Shown here piece by piece: positions 15,778 through 23,724 of a stretch of DNA of 64,000 nucleotides. The translations under genes and the position numbers were made by a program. The stretch lies in the NCBI RefSeq assembly GCF_005047595.1, contig NZ_SUPL01000007.1:1-64000 (forward strand), in the 5' to 3' direction. How positions within the stretch are numbered: position 1 is the first letter of the stretch; every line of letters begins with the position of its first letter. Under the pieces are notes generated by a model. It worked only from the letters and a program-made list of their open reading frames with translations, did no database searches and was not told where the DNA came from. This DNA comes from Pontimicrobium aquaticum. GTDB lineage: Bacteria; Bacteroidota; Bacteroidia; Flavobacteriales; Flavobacteriaceae.

Positions 15778-17784
15778 ATGACTAAGACAACAGCTAAGAG
15801 CAAACATATTATTTATGACAAAAAGAATTTAGGTAAAAATACACTTCTTTCATTATATAAGAACATGTTGAAACCTAGAATGATAGAGGAGAAAATGCTC
15901 ATTTTACTGCGTCAAGGAAAAATATCTAAATGGTTTTCAGGAATTGGTCAAGAAGCAATTTCAGTTGGGGTAACCATGGTGCTAAATAAAGACGAATACA
16001 TTTTGCCAATGCACAGAAATTTAGGTGTTTTTACTACAAGAAACATTCCTTTGCATCGCTTATTTGCACAATGGCAAGGTAAAACTAGCGGTTTTACAAA
16101 AGGTAGAGATAGATCGTTTCATTTTGGTACACAAGAATATAATATTGTTGGAATGATATCGCACCTTGGGCCACAATTGGGTGTGGCTGATGGTATAGCA
16201 CTCGCTAATCTATTAAAAAAGAATAATAAAGTTACAGCAGTATTTTCAGGAGAAGGAGGTACTAGCGAAGGCGATTTTCATGAGGCATTAAATATAGCTT
16301 CGGTATGGAAACTTCCTGTGATTTTTTGTATTGAAAATAATGGTTACGGATTATCGACACCTACCTCACAGCAATATAAATGCAAACATATAGCCGATAG
16401 AGGTAAAGGCTACGGAATGGAATCATTTATAATTGATGGTAATAATATTTTAGATGTTTATTCTAAACTTTCAAAACTTGCAGAAAGTGTAAGAAAACGA
16501 CCTAGACCTATCCTTATAGAATTTAAGACGTTTAGAATGCGAGGTCATGAAGAAGCGAGTGGTACAAAGTATGTGCCAAAAGATTTAATGGACGAATGGG
16601 CTTTAAAAGATCCTATAGTTAATTACCAATCGTACTTAAAAGAAGAAGGTATTCTTACCGAAAAGGATGAAGTAAAAATAAAAGAAACCATTATGAAAGA
16701 AATTCATGATGGTTTAGAAGCAGCTTATGCGGAGGAACCAATTACTCCAAATTTAACTACTGAATTAAATGATGTATATAAACCATTTAAATATCAGGAA
16801 GTTAATTCTAAAGGAAAAGCTAAAGAAATTCGATTTGTTGACGCGATTTCCGAAGGTCTAAAACAATCGATGCAAAAGCATAAGGACCTAGTTATAATGG
16901 GTCAAGACATTGCTGATTATGGTGGTGTTTTTAAAATTACGGATGGTTTTTTAAGAGCTTTTGGAGAAGATCGCGTTAGAAACACACCTATTTGCGAATC
17001 GGCTATCGTGGAAGCTAGCATGGGATTATCTATAGCCGGAATTAAAAGTGTTGTAGAAATGCAATTTGCAGATTTTGTAACCTCAGGTTTTAACCCTGTG
17101 GTCAATTATTTAGCTAAATCGCATTACAGATGGAATCAAAATGCTGATGTCGTTTTAAGAATGCCTTGTGGTGCAGGTGTTGCAGCTGGTCCTTTTCACT
17201 CTCAAACAAATGAGGCTTGGTTTACAAAAACACCAGGATTAAAAGTTGTCTATCCAGCATTTCCTTACGATGCCAAAGGCTTGTTAATGACTGCGATTAA
17301 TGACCCTAATCCTGTATTATTTTTTGAACATAAAGCTTTGTATAGAAGTATTCGTCAGGAGGTACCTATGGATTATTACACGCTGCCTTTTGGTAAAGCA
17401 TCTTTGCTTCGTGAAGGTGAAAAAGTGACGATTATTAGCTATGGAGCTGCTGTACATTGGGCATTAGAAACACTAGATAACAATAAAGATATCAGTGCAG
17501 ATGTCATTGATTTAAGAACTTTACAACCGTTAGATACTGAAGCAATATTAAATTCAGTTAAAAAAACTGGACGAGCTATTATTTTGCAAGAGGATTCTCT
17601 TTTTGGCGGTATAGCCTCAGATATTGCTTCGTTAATTATGGAAGAATGTTTCGAGTACTTAGATGCGCCAGTTAAAAGAGTTGCAAGTATTGAAACACCT
17701 ATTCCGTTTATTAATCAACTAGAAGAGCAGTACTTACCTAAAAACAGGTTTGAATCTGAGCTTAAAAGCCTTCTAGCTTACTAA
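15778..17784 (+). CDS. Fused alpha-beta E1 component of 2-oxoacid dehydrogenase
   Basis: 668 aa joining both E1 subunits. Alpha-like half (about 20-340): thiamine diphosphate motif GEGGTSEGDFHEALNIAS ending IENNGYGLST, and RSFHFG/GMISHLGPQLGVADG. Beta-like half (about 345-668): MGQDIADYGGVFKITDG, CESAIVEASMGLSIAG, VVLRMPCGAGVAAGPFHSQ and the C-terminal transketolase domain. E1 decarboxylates a 2-oxoacid and passes the acyl group to lipoyl-E2. The fused arrangement is usual in Bacteroidota. Branched-chain 2-oxoacids or pyruvate are the likely substrates; E2 and E3 are not in the window. Followed after 9 bp by a sterol-desaturase-like gene. Confidence 0.93.
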   Translation: MTKTTAKSKHIIYDKKNLGKNTLLSLYKNMLKPRMIEEKMLILLRQGKISKWFSGIGQEAISVGVTMVLNKDEYILPMHRNLGVFTTRNIPLHRLFAQWQGKTSGFTKGRDRSFHFGTQEYNIVGMISHLGPQLGVADGIALANLLKKNNKVTAVFSGEGGTSEGDFHEALNIASVWKLPVIFCIENNGYGLSTPTSQQYKCKHIADRGKGYGMESFIIDGNNILDVYSKLSKLAESVRKRPRPILIEFKTFRMRGHEEASGTKYVPKDLMDEWALKDPIVNYQSYLKEEGILTEKDEVKIKETIMKEIHDGLEAAYAEEPITPNLTTELNDVYKPFKYQEVNSKGKAKEIRFVDAISEGLKQSMQKHKDLVIMGQDIADYGGVFKITDGFLRAFGEDRVRNTPICESAIVEASMGLSIAGIKSVVEMQFADFVTSGFNPVVNYLAKSHYRWNQNADVVLRMPCGAGVAAGPFHSQTNEAWFTKTPGLKVVYPAFPYDAKGLLMTAINDPNPVLFFEHKALYRSIRQEVPMDYYTLPFGKASLLREGEKVTIISYGAAVHWALETLDNNKDISADVIDLRTLQPLDTEAILNSVKKTGRAIILQEDSLFGGIASDIASLIMEECFEYLDAPVKRVASIETPIPFINQLEEQYLPKNRFESELKSLLAY

Positions 17785-17793
17785 TTTTAAATA

Positions 17794-18669
17794 ATGAAAT
17801 ATTTAGAAGCTTTTATCAATACTATAGTAGGAACTTTAGATTGGACATGGCGTTCCATAACTTTTGATGTCGTTTGGTATAACAATTACTTTTGGGGATT
17901 AATTCTCATTTCACTAATAGTTTGGATATTAGAAATTGTGTTTCCTTGGCGTAAAAATCAGTCAGTTTTTAGAAAAGACTTTTGGTTGGATATATTCTAT
18001 ATGTTCTTCAATTTTTTCATTTTTGCTATTGTTATAAGTGGTTTTTATAAGGTTTTAGAGTTATTCTTTCTAGATATTTTTGGAATGGATGCTAAATCTT
18101 TAGCGCTTATAGATATGAAAAAGTTTCCAATGTGGAGCCAATTACTTATATTTTTCATTATTCTAGATTTTGTACAGTGGTTTACACATGTTTTATTACA
18201 TAGGTTTAATGCTTTATGGCGTTTTCACAAGGTGCATCATTCAGTAAAAGAAATGGGATTTGCAGCGCATTTACGTTATCACTGGATGGAAAATATTCTA
18301 TATAAACCTTTAAAAGTACTTGGAGTAATGCTTTTAGGTGGTTTTGAGCCAGAACAAGCATATGTTGTGCATTTTGCTGCAATTACTATTGGACACTTAA
18401 ATCATGCTAATATTAAGCTTAGTTATGGGCCTTTAAAATATGTATTTAACAATCCTGTAATGCATTTATATCACCATGCTTATGCTTTACCTAAAGATAG
18501 ATTTTACGGTGTGAATTTTGGTATTAGTTTAAGTCTATGGGATTACATTTTTAAAACAAATTATATTCCGGAAGATAATGGAACCATAGAGTTGGGGTAT
18601 GAGGGCGACTCAAAAATGCCTAATAGTTTTTTTAAACAGCTTTTCTACGGTTTTAAAAAAGAGGATTAA
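17794..18669 (+). CDS. Sterol desaturase / fatty acid hydroxylase family membrane enzyme
   Basis: 291 aa integral membrane di-iron enzyme. Four or five hydrophobic segments (about 30-50, 67-90, 112-130, 180-200) surround the His clusters HVLLHR (about 133-138), HKVHHS (about 145-150), HLNHAN (about 207-212) and HLYHHA (about 227-232), the metal ligands of the fatty acid hydroxylase superfamily. Members hydroxylate or desaturate lipids or carotenoids with O2. Position 9 bp after the E1 gene implies cotranscription; a link to branched-chain acyl or lipid metabolism is possible but inferred. Confidence 0.9.
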   Translation: MKYLEAFINTIVGTLDWTWRSITFDVVWYNNYFWGLILISLIVWILEIVFPWRKNQSVFRKDFWLDIFYMFFNFFIFAIVISGFYKVLELFFLDIFGMDAKSLALIDMKKFPMWSQLLIFFIILDFVQWFTHVLLHRFNALWRFHKVHHSVKEMGFAAHLRYHWMENILYKPLKVLGVMLLGGFEPEQAYVVHFAAITIGHLNHANIKLSYGPLKYVFNNPVMHLYHHAYALPKDRFYGVNFGISLSLWDYIFKTNYIPEDNGTIELGYEGDSKMPNSFFKQLFYGFKKED

Positions 18670-18679
18670 TCTAAAATTT

Positions 18680-18724
18680 GTGTCATTACGAGGGAAGTTC
18701 TATTAGTGAGATTGCTTCGTTAAC
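18680..18724. repeat. REP-like element remnant
   Basis: The segment contains GTCATTACGAGGGAAGTTC and GAGATTGCTTCG, that is both ends of the widespread bacterial interspersed element whose usual arms read GTCATTGCGAGG and CGAAGCAATCTC. Here only one degenerate unit is present between the sterol-desaturase-like gene and its terminator. Assignment rests on pattern recall, not a search. Confidence 0.5.
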
Positions 18725-18736
18725 TTTTAATAACAT

Positions 18737-18775
18737 AAAAAAAAAGCCAACTGAACAGCTGGCTTTAGTTTTTTA
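18737..18775. terminator. Bidirectional Rho-independent terminator
   Basis: Stem AAAGCCAACTG / CAGCTGGCTTT (11 bp, one mismatch) with a 2-nt loop, an A-run on the left and TTAGTTTTTT on the right. It can stop the plus transcript of the E1/desaturase operon and the minus transcript of the dipeptidase gene, which ends 18 bp further. Confidence 0.8.
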
Positions 18776-18791
18776 AGTGATTATATTTATT

Positions 18792-20135
18792 TTAAGCACC
18801 TGCTTGAATTTCTTGAGCAACTTTTTCACATTCGTCTAGTACTCTTAATAAGTTACCACTCCAAAGTTTTTCTATTTGCTCTTCAGTATAACCTCTTTTA
18901 ACTAGCTCTAGTGTTACATTGAAAGTTTCAGAAGCATCGTTCCAACCTTCAACACCACCACCACCATCAAAATCACTACTAATACCTACATGCTCTAATC
19001 CCATTTTTTCTACTAAATAGTCAATGTGATCTACAAAATCTGCCACATCAACTTTTCCAGGGAAGTCAGGCATCTTTTCAACTTTAGCATCAACAATTTC
19101 CATGACTTTACTTCGGTTTTCCATGAATACTTTTTGTTCTTCTTCGGTTAATTTTCCGAAATCAGCTCTACTTGTAATCCATTTTATTCCCATAGAATCT
19201 GCAACTTGCATTTGAATCTCTCTAGATTTTTCATTACGCGCGTCATTCTTTTCTTTATTTACGTAACTAGTAAAAGCAACTGTTTGTACAACACCACCAT
19301 TTTCTTTTACCCATCCTAATTGTTCATCATCAAGGTTTCTGCTATGATCACATAAAGCTCTAGCAGAAGAATGTGATGCTATAACTGGAGCTTTAGATAA
19401 TTCTATCATTTGTTTAATGGCTTCTTTAGATGGATGAGAAATATCAATCATAATACCATACTTATTCATTTCAGCAATCACTTGCTTACCTAAATCACTC
19501 AATCCGTTATGTAACCAAACGTCATCACGTTCACCTGTGTTAGAGTCACTTAGTTGACTATGACCATTATGCGCTAAAGACATATATCTAGCGCCTAAAT
19601 CATAAAATTCTTTTACTCTACCAATGTCTGTTCCAATAGGATAGCCATTTTCTATCCCTATCATAGCTACTTTTTTACCTTCAGCATCAATACGTCTAAC
19701 ATCATCAGAGGTTACAGCTAATCCTATTTGGTCTGGAGCTATTTCTTTAGTAAGTTTATGAATGGCATTGAATTTAGACATGGCATTTTCGTATGCTTTT
19801 GCATAACCTTCGTCTGTCAGCGTGTCTTGACCTGTGTAAACTATAAACCAAGCCACATCAAGTCCTCCTTTTTTCATTTTTGGAAGGTTTACCTGATTGT
19901 CTAACTCTTGTGTGTAGTTGATAGAGTCGGTAAAGTTATTTACATTGATATCGCAATGCGTATCAAGTGTAATGACACGTTCGTGAATATCTTTTGCTTT
20001 TGCAATAAGATCTTCTTCGCTCATTGGTTTTGCTTCTTGTTCCTTACAGGAAACGCTTAGGAGAACGATGCATAAAAAAACAAGCTTAAAAATCGAAATA
20101 GACTTAAAAGCTTGAGCTGTTTTGTTGTTTTTCAT
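18792..20135 (-). CDS. Membrane dipeptidase (renal dipeptidase family, M19) lipoprotein
   Basis: 447 aa. The N terminus has a hydrophobic signal ending LLSVSCKEQ, a lipobox with Cys30, so the enzyme is probably a lipoprotein. The M19 amidohydrolase fold is shown by the zinc ligands DTHCDINV (HxD), GIENGYPIG (bridging Glu), IDISHPS and ASHSSARAL (His ligands), and GISSDFDGGGG with the catalytic-site Asp. Members cleave dipeptides, including those with D-amino acids. The gene is downstream of the ExbD gene on the same strand with 58 bp between, and is closed by the terminator at 18737-18775. Confidence 0.92.
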   Translation of the reverse strand: MKNNKTAQAFKSISIFKLVFLCIVLLSVSCKEQEAKPMSEEDLIAKAKDIHERVITLDTHCDINVNNFTDSINYTQELDNQVNLPKMKKGGLDVAWFIVYTGQDTLTDEGYAKAYENAMSKFNAIHKLTKEIAPDQIGLAVTSDDVRRIDAEGKKVAMIGIENGYPIGTDIGRVKEFYDLGARYMSLAHNGHSQLSDSNTGERDDVWLHNGLSDLGKQVIAEMNKYGIMIDISHPSKEAIKQMIELSKAPVIASHSSARALCDHSRNLDDEQLGWVKENGGVVQTVAFTSYVNKEKNDARNEKSREIQMQVADSMGIKWITSRADFGKLTEEEQKVFMENRSKVMEIVDAKVEKMPDFPGKVDVADFVDHIDYLVEKMGLEHVGISSDFDGGGGVEGWNDASETFNVTLELVKRGYTEEQIEKLWSGNLLRVLDECEKVAQEIQAGA

Positions 20136-20193
20136 TATTAAATAGATTGGTTATTAGTATTTATTCTAACCAAATATAATAATAAATAGCAAG

Positions 20194-20676
20194 TTACTTT
20201 GTTTGTGCTTCAGAGATTATAAATGGATAGGCGTTTTTTAACAAAATCTTATCACTTTTATTTAACTCCTCTAATGACTTGCCTAGAACGTTTCTAGCAT
20301 AATCTGTTCTAAGCTCATAATACGCTTTGCTTAACTCATCCTGTACTTTTATAAATAATTCATAAGATGATTGTGGATGACTTTGTAAAGAAATAACGGC
20401 TTTTGTGGGATTATCAGAAGATGTTTCTAACTTTACTCCATTATTATCAATAAATGTTTTGGCAATACCTTTTAGTTTATCAACAGATGTAATTTCGTTC
20501 TGCACCATAATTTCTTGTTTACCATTTATCGATATACGTAAAATATTGCGTTCGTTTACATCAATTATACAATCATTTTCACAAATTTTGGGCAACTTTC
20601 TTTGAATGCCTTGTTCGCTAGCAATTGTTGTTGTTACTAAAAAGAAGATGAGTAGCAAGAAAGCAATGTCTGCCAT
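20194..20676 (-). CDS. ExbD/TolR-family protein with start behind a frameshifting poly-A tract
   Basis: The 160-aa frame starts MADIAFLLLIFFLVTTTIA, which is the transmembrane anchor of ExbD, the proton-channel partner of ExbB that energises TonB. Normal Bacteroidota ExbD has about 12-25 residues before MADIAF; here the same frame continues upstream as RAPSVNAGS, a good match to that segment, back to a run of twelve A. The expected ATG (20715-20717) is one base out of frame with it. One extra A would restore MKKKKRAPSVNAGSMADIAF. So the gene is either phase-variable, slippage-dependent, or carries an indel. The rest is a periplasmic ExbD domain. No exbB or tonB is adjacent. Confidence 0.75.
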   Translation of the reverse strand: MADIAFLLLIFFLVTTTIASEQGIQRKLPKICENDCIIDVNERNILRISINGKQEIMVQNEITSVDKLKGIAKTFIDNNGVKLETSSDNPTKAVISLQSHPQSSYELFIKVQDELSKAYYELRTDYARNVLGKSLEELNKSDKILLKNAYPFIISEAQTK

Positions 20677-20702
20677 TGACCCAGCATTAACGCTTGGTGC
20701 TC

Positions 20703-20714
20703 TTTTTTTTTTTT
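20703..20714 (-). other. A12 homopolymer at the exbD start
   Basis: Twelve T on the plus strand, read as twelve A directly after the ATG at 20717-20715. Thirteen (or ten) would put that ATG in frame with the ExbD body. Runs of this length are prone to replication and transcription slippage and also to sequencing error. Confidence 0.8.
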
Positions 20715-20769
20715 CATAATTAAAGTTTTAAAATGTTAATAAAAACTTAAAATTCAAAAATGATACCAT

Positions 20770-20794
20770 AAAAAAACCAGAACATTAATTCTGG
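20770..20794 (-). terminator. Rho-independent terminator
   Basis: CCAGAA-CATTAA-TTCTGG (6-bp stem) at 20777-20794 followed on the minus strand by seven T (20776-20770). It lies 26 bp after the stop of the four-helix membrane protein gene. Confidence 0.75.
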
Positions 20795-20819
20795 CTTTTA
20801 ATTATTAGTAATTTGTATA

Positions 20820-21254
20820 TCATGCTAATATACCTTTAGCTTTTTGGTTTTTAGAGAACCACACCCAAAAAGCACCAAAAACTATTATAAGAGTAGGCAT
20901 TAAGTATGGTTGCATATCAGCAAAAACCTCAGGAGCGTTGGTGCCAAACAGCCAATATAGTTGTTGTATTGTAGCTGCTAAAAACGATACTACAAATAGT
21001 GTTACAGCTATCTTTTTACGCATTAAAAATAGGATTGCAGCAATAATTCCGGAAAACACAGCAATTGCAAATAAAGCGGTTGCCCATGTAGGAGCATTAT
21101 TCAAAAGTGCAATTTGTTCGGCATTCATTCCAGCAGTTGAAGCCTCCGTTTTAAAAGCCATTTGCAAGTATGAGTTAACACCCATTCCATTCCAAAGGAG
21201 AGCAATAACACCAATCACCCAAAAGGCTATTCCAGGTTTGTTTGAATTAGACAT
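20820..21254 (-). CDS. Four-helix inner-membrane protein, hypothetical
   Basis: 144 aa with four predicted transmembrane helices: about 8-29 (IAFWVIGVIALLWNGMGV), 57-78 (ALFAIAVFSGIIAAILFLM), 83-103 and 116-135. A short polar loop MNAEQIALLNNAPTW separates the first two. I recognise this as a common small Bacteroidota membrane protein of unknown function; some relatives are annotated as sugar transporters without support. Monocistronic by appearance, with its own terminator. Confidence 0.75.
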   Translation of the reverse strand: MSNSNKPGIAFWVIGVIALLWNGMGVNSYLQMAFKTEASTAGMNAEQIALLNNAPTWATALFAIAVFSGIIAAILFLMRKKIAVTLFVVSFLAATIQQLYWLFGTNAPEVFADMQPYLMPTLIIVFGAFWVWFSKNQKAKGILA

Positions 21255-21431
21255 AATAAATAGTTTTTAGTTAGTAAAATAGTGTTTTACATAGAGTTAT
21301 GTAATAACAATTTAGGTAGAAAGCCCTTATAAACCAAATAAATAGCAAAAGATTAATGGCTTACAAGCTGGTTTATTAGGTTAAAGTTGTTAATAATCCT
21401 TGAAAACTTTCGGAAACATTTTTTATAAAAC

Positions 21432-23039
21432 ATGGAAAAAACTCAAGAAAGACAGTATTTTTGCAACTTAATAATAATTGCATTAATGCTTACATCAACA
21501 ACATTAAAGGGAGAAACTAAAGAAGGTAAAGAGTTATATAGTTATCAAAAAGGTGCTATTGATAAGATTTTTAAGGCTTTTGATGATGCTCCAGATGACT
21601 ACCACTTATTGTATCAACTACCAACAGGAGGAGGGAAAACAGTTATTTTCTCTGAAATTGTAAGGCAATATTTAAAGCATCATAACAAAAAGGTGTTGGT
21701 CATGACACATCGTATTGAGTTATGTAAGCAAACCTCAAAAATGCTTTCGGAGTTTAATGTTCATAATAAGGTCATTGACAGTAAAGCTAAGCTAGACGAC
21801 CAAAACGATTACTCTTGTTTTGTGGCTATGGTTGAAACATTAAATAACCGATTGAATGATGATAAATTAGATATCTCAGACATTGGACTTGTTATTATTG
21901 ACGAAGCACACTATAATTCCTTTACAAAGCTGTTTAAATTTTTCCATAAGTCATTTTTACTTGGTGTAACAGCTACGCCTTTAAGTTCAAATATAAATCT
22001 TCCAATGACCGATAATTATGACGAATTAATTGTTGGGGAAACCATTGAATCGTTAATAGAAAATAAGTTTTTGGCGCGTGCTGAAACATACTCGTATAAT
22101 GTAGGATTAACATCATTGGTTGTTGGAGCTAATGGCGATTATACTGTAAAATCTTCAGAAGACTTATACACCAATCATGACATGCTTGGTAAATTATTGC
22201 ATGCTTATGAAGAGACGTCTAAAGGAAAGAAAACATTAATTTTCAATAATGGTATAAACACCTCCTTGCATGTTTATGACACCTTTAGAACTGCAGGATA
22301 CCCAATAGCGCATCTAGACAATACACATTCTAAAAAAGAACGTGAACTTATTTTAAAGTGGTTTAAAAAAACGCCTGATGCTATTTTAACTTCGGTTAGT
22401 ATCCTTACTACTGGTTTTGATGAGCCTACAGTAGAATCAATTATATTAAATAGAGCAACAAAATCGCTAACACTTTATTATCAAATGATTGGTCGTGGAT
22501 CAAGAATTCTTGATAATAAGGAAACTTTTAAAGTAATTGATTTAGGTAATAACTTTCACCGTTTTGGCCCTTGGGGAAGTGATTTAGATTGGCAGCGTAT
22601 TTTTAAATCGCCAAACTATTATCTAGACGGAATTTTAAATGACGAAGAAATTGAGAGCAATTTTAGGTATGAAATGCCTCCTGATGTTCGTGAAGAATTT
22701 AAAAACTCAGAAGAAGTCTATTTGGATATTCGAGAACTTTATGTGTCAAGTATTAGAAAAGGCGAATCTACAAAAACAGTACTTGAAAAATCAATTCAGC
22801 ATCATGCAAAAATTTGCATTGAAAATAGCGAAGATGTTTTTGATGCCTTAGCACTAATGAAGTTGTTAGGCGACGATATTGATCATAGAATTAGTCGCTA
22901 TACAAAGTGTATAAGCAAGAGTACATTTAATTTTGTAGAGTGGTTAAAAGATGACTATCGAAAAAAATTACGCTCGTACTTAAGAGAAAATTTTGACAGG
23001 GTTTTTGAGGAAATCCACGGACATCCACCAGAAGATTAA
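21432..23039 (+). CDS. SF2 DEAD/DEAH-box helicase
   Basis: 535 aa superfamily 2 helicase. Motifs in order: Q-like YSYQKGAIDKIF, Walker A LPTGGGKT (about residues 64-71), Ia MTHRIELCKQ, II IIDEAHYN (DEAH, about 154-161), III GVTATPL, then the second RecA domain with LIFNNGINTS, IAHLDNTHSKKER, V ILTTGFDEPT and VI QMIGRGSRI. A helical C-terminal extension (about 400-535) has no motif I can name. The first 18 residues are poorly consistent with the family, and Met19 (21486) is a possible alternative start. Relatives in Bacteroidota are annotated only as DEAD/DEAH helicases. It converges with the next gene, 3 bp apart. Confidence 0.88.
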   Translation: MEKTQERQYFCNLIIIALMLTSTTLKGETKEGKELYSYQKGAIDKIFKAFDDAPDDYHLLYQLPTGGGKTVIFSEIVRQYLKHHNKKVLVMTHRIELCKQTSKMLSEFNVHNKVIDSKAKLDDQNDYSCFVAMVETLNNRLNDDKLDISDIGLVIIDEAHYNSFTKLFKFFHKSFLLGVTATPLSSNINLPMTDNYDELIVGETIESLIENKFLARAETYSYNVGLTSLVVGANGDYTVKSSEDLYTNHDMLGKLLHAYEETSKGKKTLIFNNGINTSLHVYDTFRTAGYPIAHLDNTHSKKERELILKWFKKTPDAILTSVSILTTGFDEPTVESIILNRATKSLTLYYQMIGRGSRILDNKETFKVIDLGNNFHRFGPWGSDLDWQRIFKSPNYYLDGILNDEEIESNFRYEMPPDVREEFKNSEEVYLDIRELYVSSIRKGESTKTVLEKSIQHHAKICIENSEDVFDALALMKLLGDDIDHRISRYTKCISKSTFNFVEWLKDDYRKKLRSYLRENFDRVFEEIHGHPPED

Positions 23040-23042
23040 ACC

Positions 23043-23660
23043 CTACTGCACGACTTTGAAAATAGCAATTGCGTACAAATAAAATCTTGCAAAGCGTAAA
23101 AGACCAAAAAGTAAATAGTTTTTAAATTCATATCTAATAAAACCTGCAGCAATACTTGTCATTGCAAAAGGAATAGGGAATAAGGCGCCAACTATTATTA
23201 AAAAACCTCCCCATTTTCTAATATTATTAATATGCTTTGATAGTTTGTTTTCAATTGCATAGCGTACTTTTGGGATTCTTGTAATACTAAGACCAGTTAT
23301 GTAAGAGATAATACCACCTAAATACGATAATAATGCTAGTATAGATAAATATAAAATTGGTTGTGGTAATTTTTTGGACCATGCAATAAATATTTCTGGT
23401 GGAATAAGGCCTAAAAACGATTCTGAAATAAAAAATATTGCAAGAACACTAGTGGTTTTAAACGTTTCGGTAACTGTACTTAAAGCAACATTAATATCAA
23501 TTACAAAATAGTGCACTAATAATATTAACCCAATAAAGCCAATAATTGGCAAAATAGATTTTTTTAGACTTAGTGCAATAAACTTATAGAACCCAGTATA
23601 TGAATAATACTGATGCAATAACCTAAGTCTGCTTTTTTTTGTCTTGGTATTTGAGTTCAT
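23043..23660 (-). CDS. VTT/SNARE-associated (DedA-like) membrane protein
   Basis: 205 aa with about five hydrophobic segments. The central region FFISESFLGLIPPEIFIAWSKKL (two glycines and prolines before a re-entrant loop) and GGFLIIVGALFPIPFAMTSIAAGFIRY are characteristic of VTT-domain proteins (YqaA/DedA group), which include lipid scramblase-like members. The basic N terminus should be cytosolic. Substrate unknown. It is 64 bp downstream of topB on the same strand. Confidence 0.8.
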   Translation of the reverse strand: MNSNTKTKKSRLRLLHQYYSYTGFYKFIALSLKKSILPIIGFIGLILLVHYFVIDINVALSTVTETFKTTSVLAIFFISESFLGLIPPEIFIAWSKKLPQPILYLSILALLSYLGGIISYITGLSITRIPKVRYAIENKLSKHINNIRKWGGFLIIVGALFPIPFAMTSIAAGFIRYEFKNYLLFGLLRFARFYLYAIAIFKVVQ

Positions 23661-23724
23661 GCAATTTTAATGGAAAGCAAAAATAATACAACCAAGTAGA
23701 ATTGCAATGCATTTTAGGTAAACT

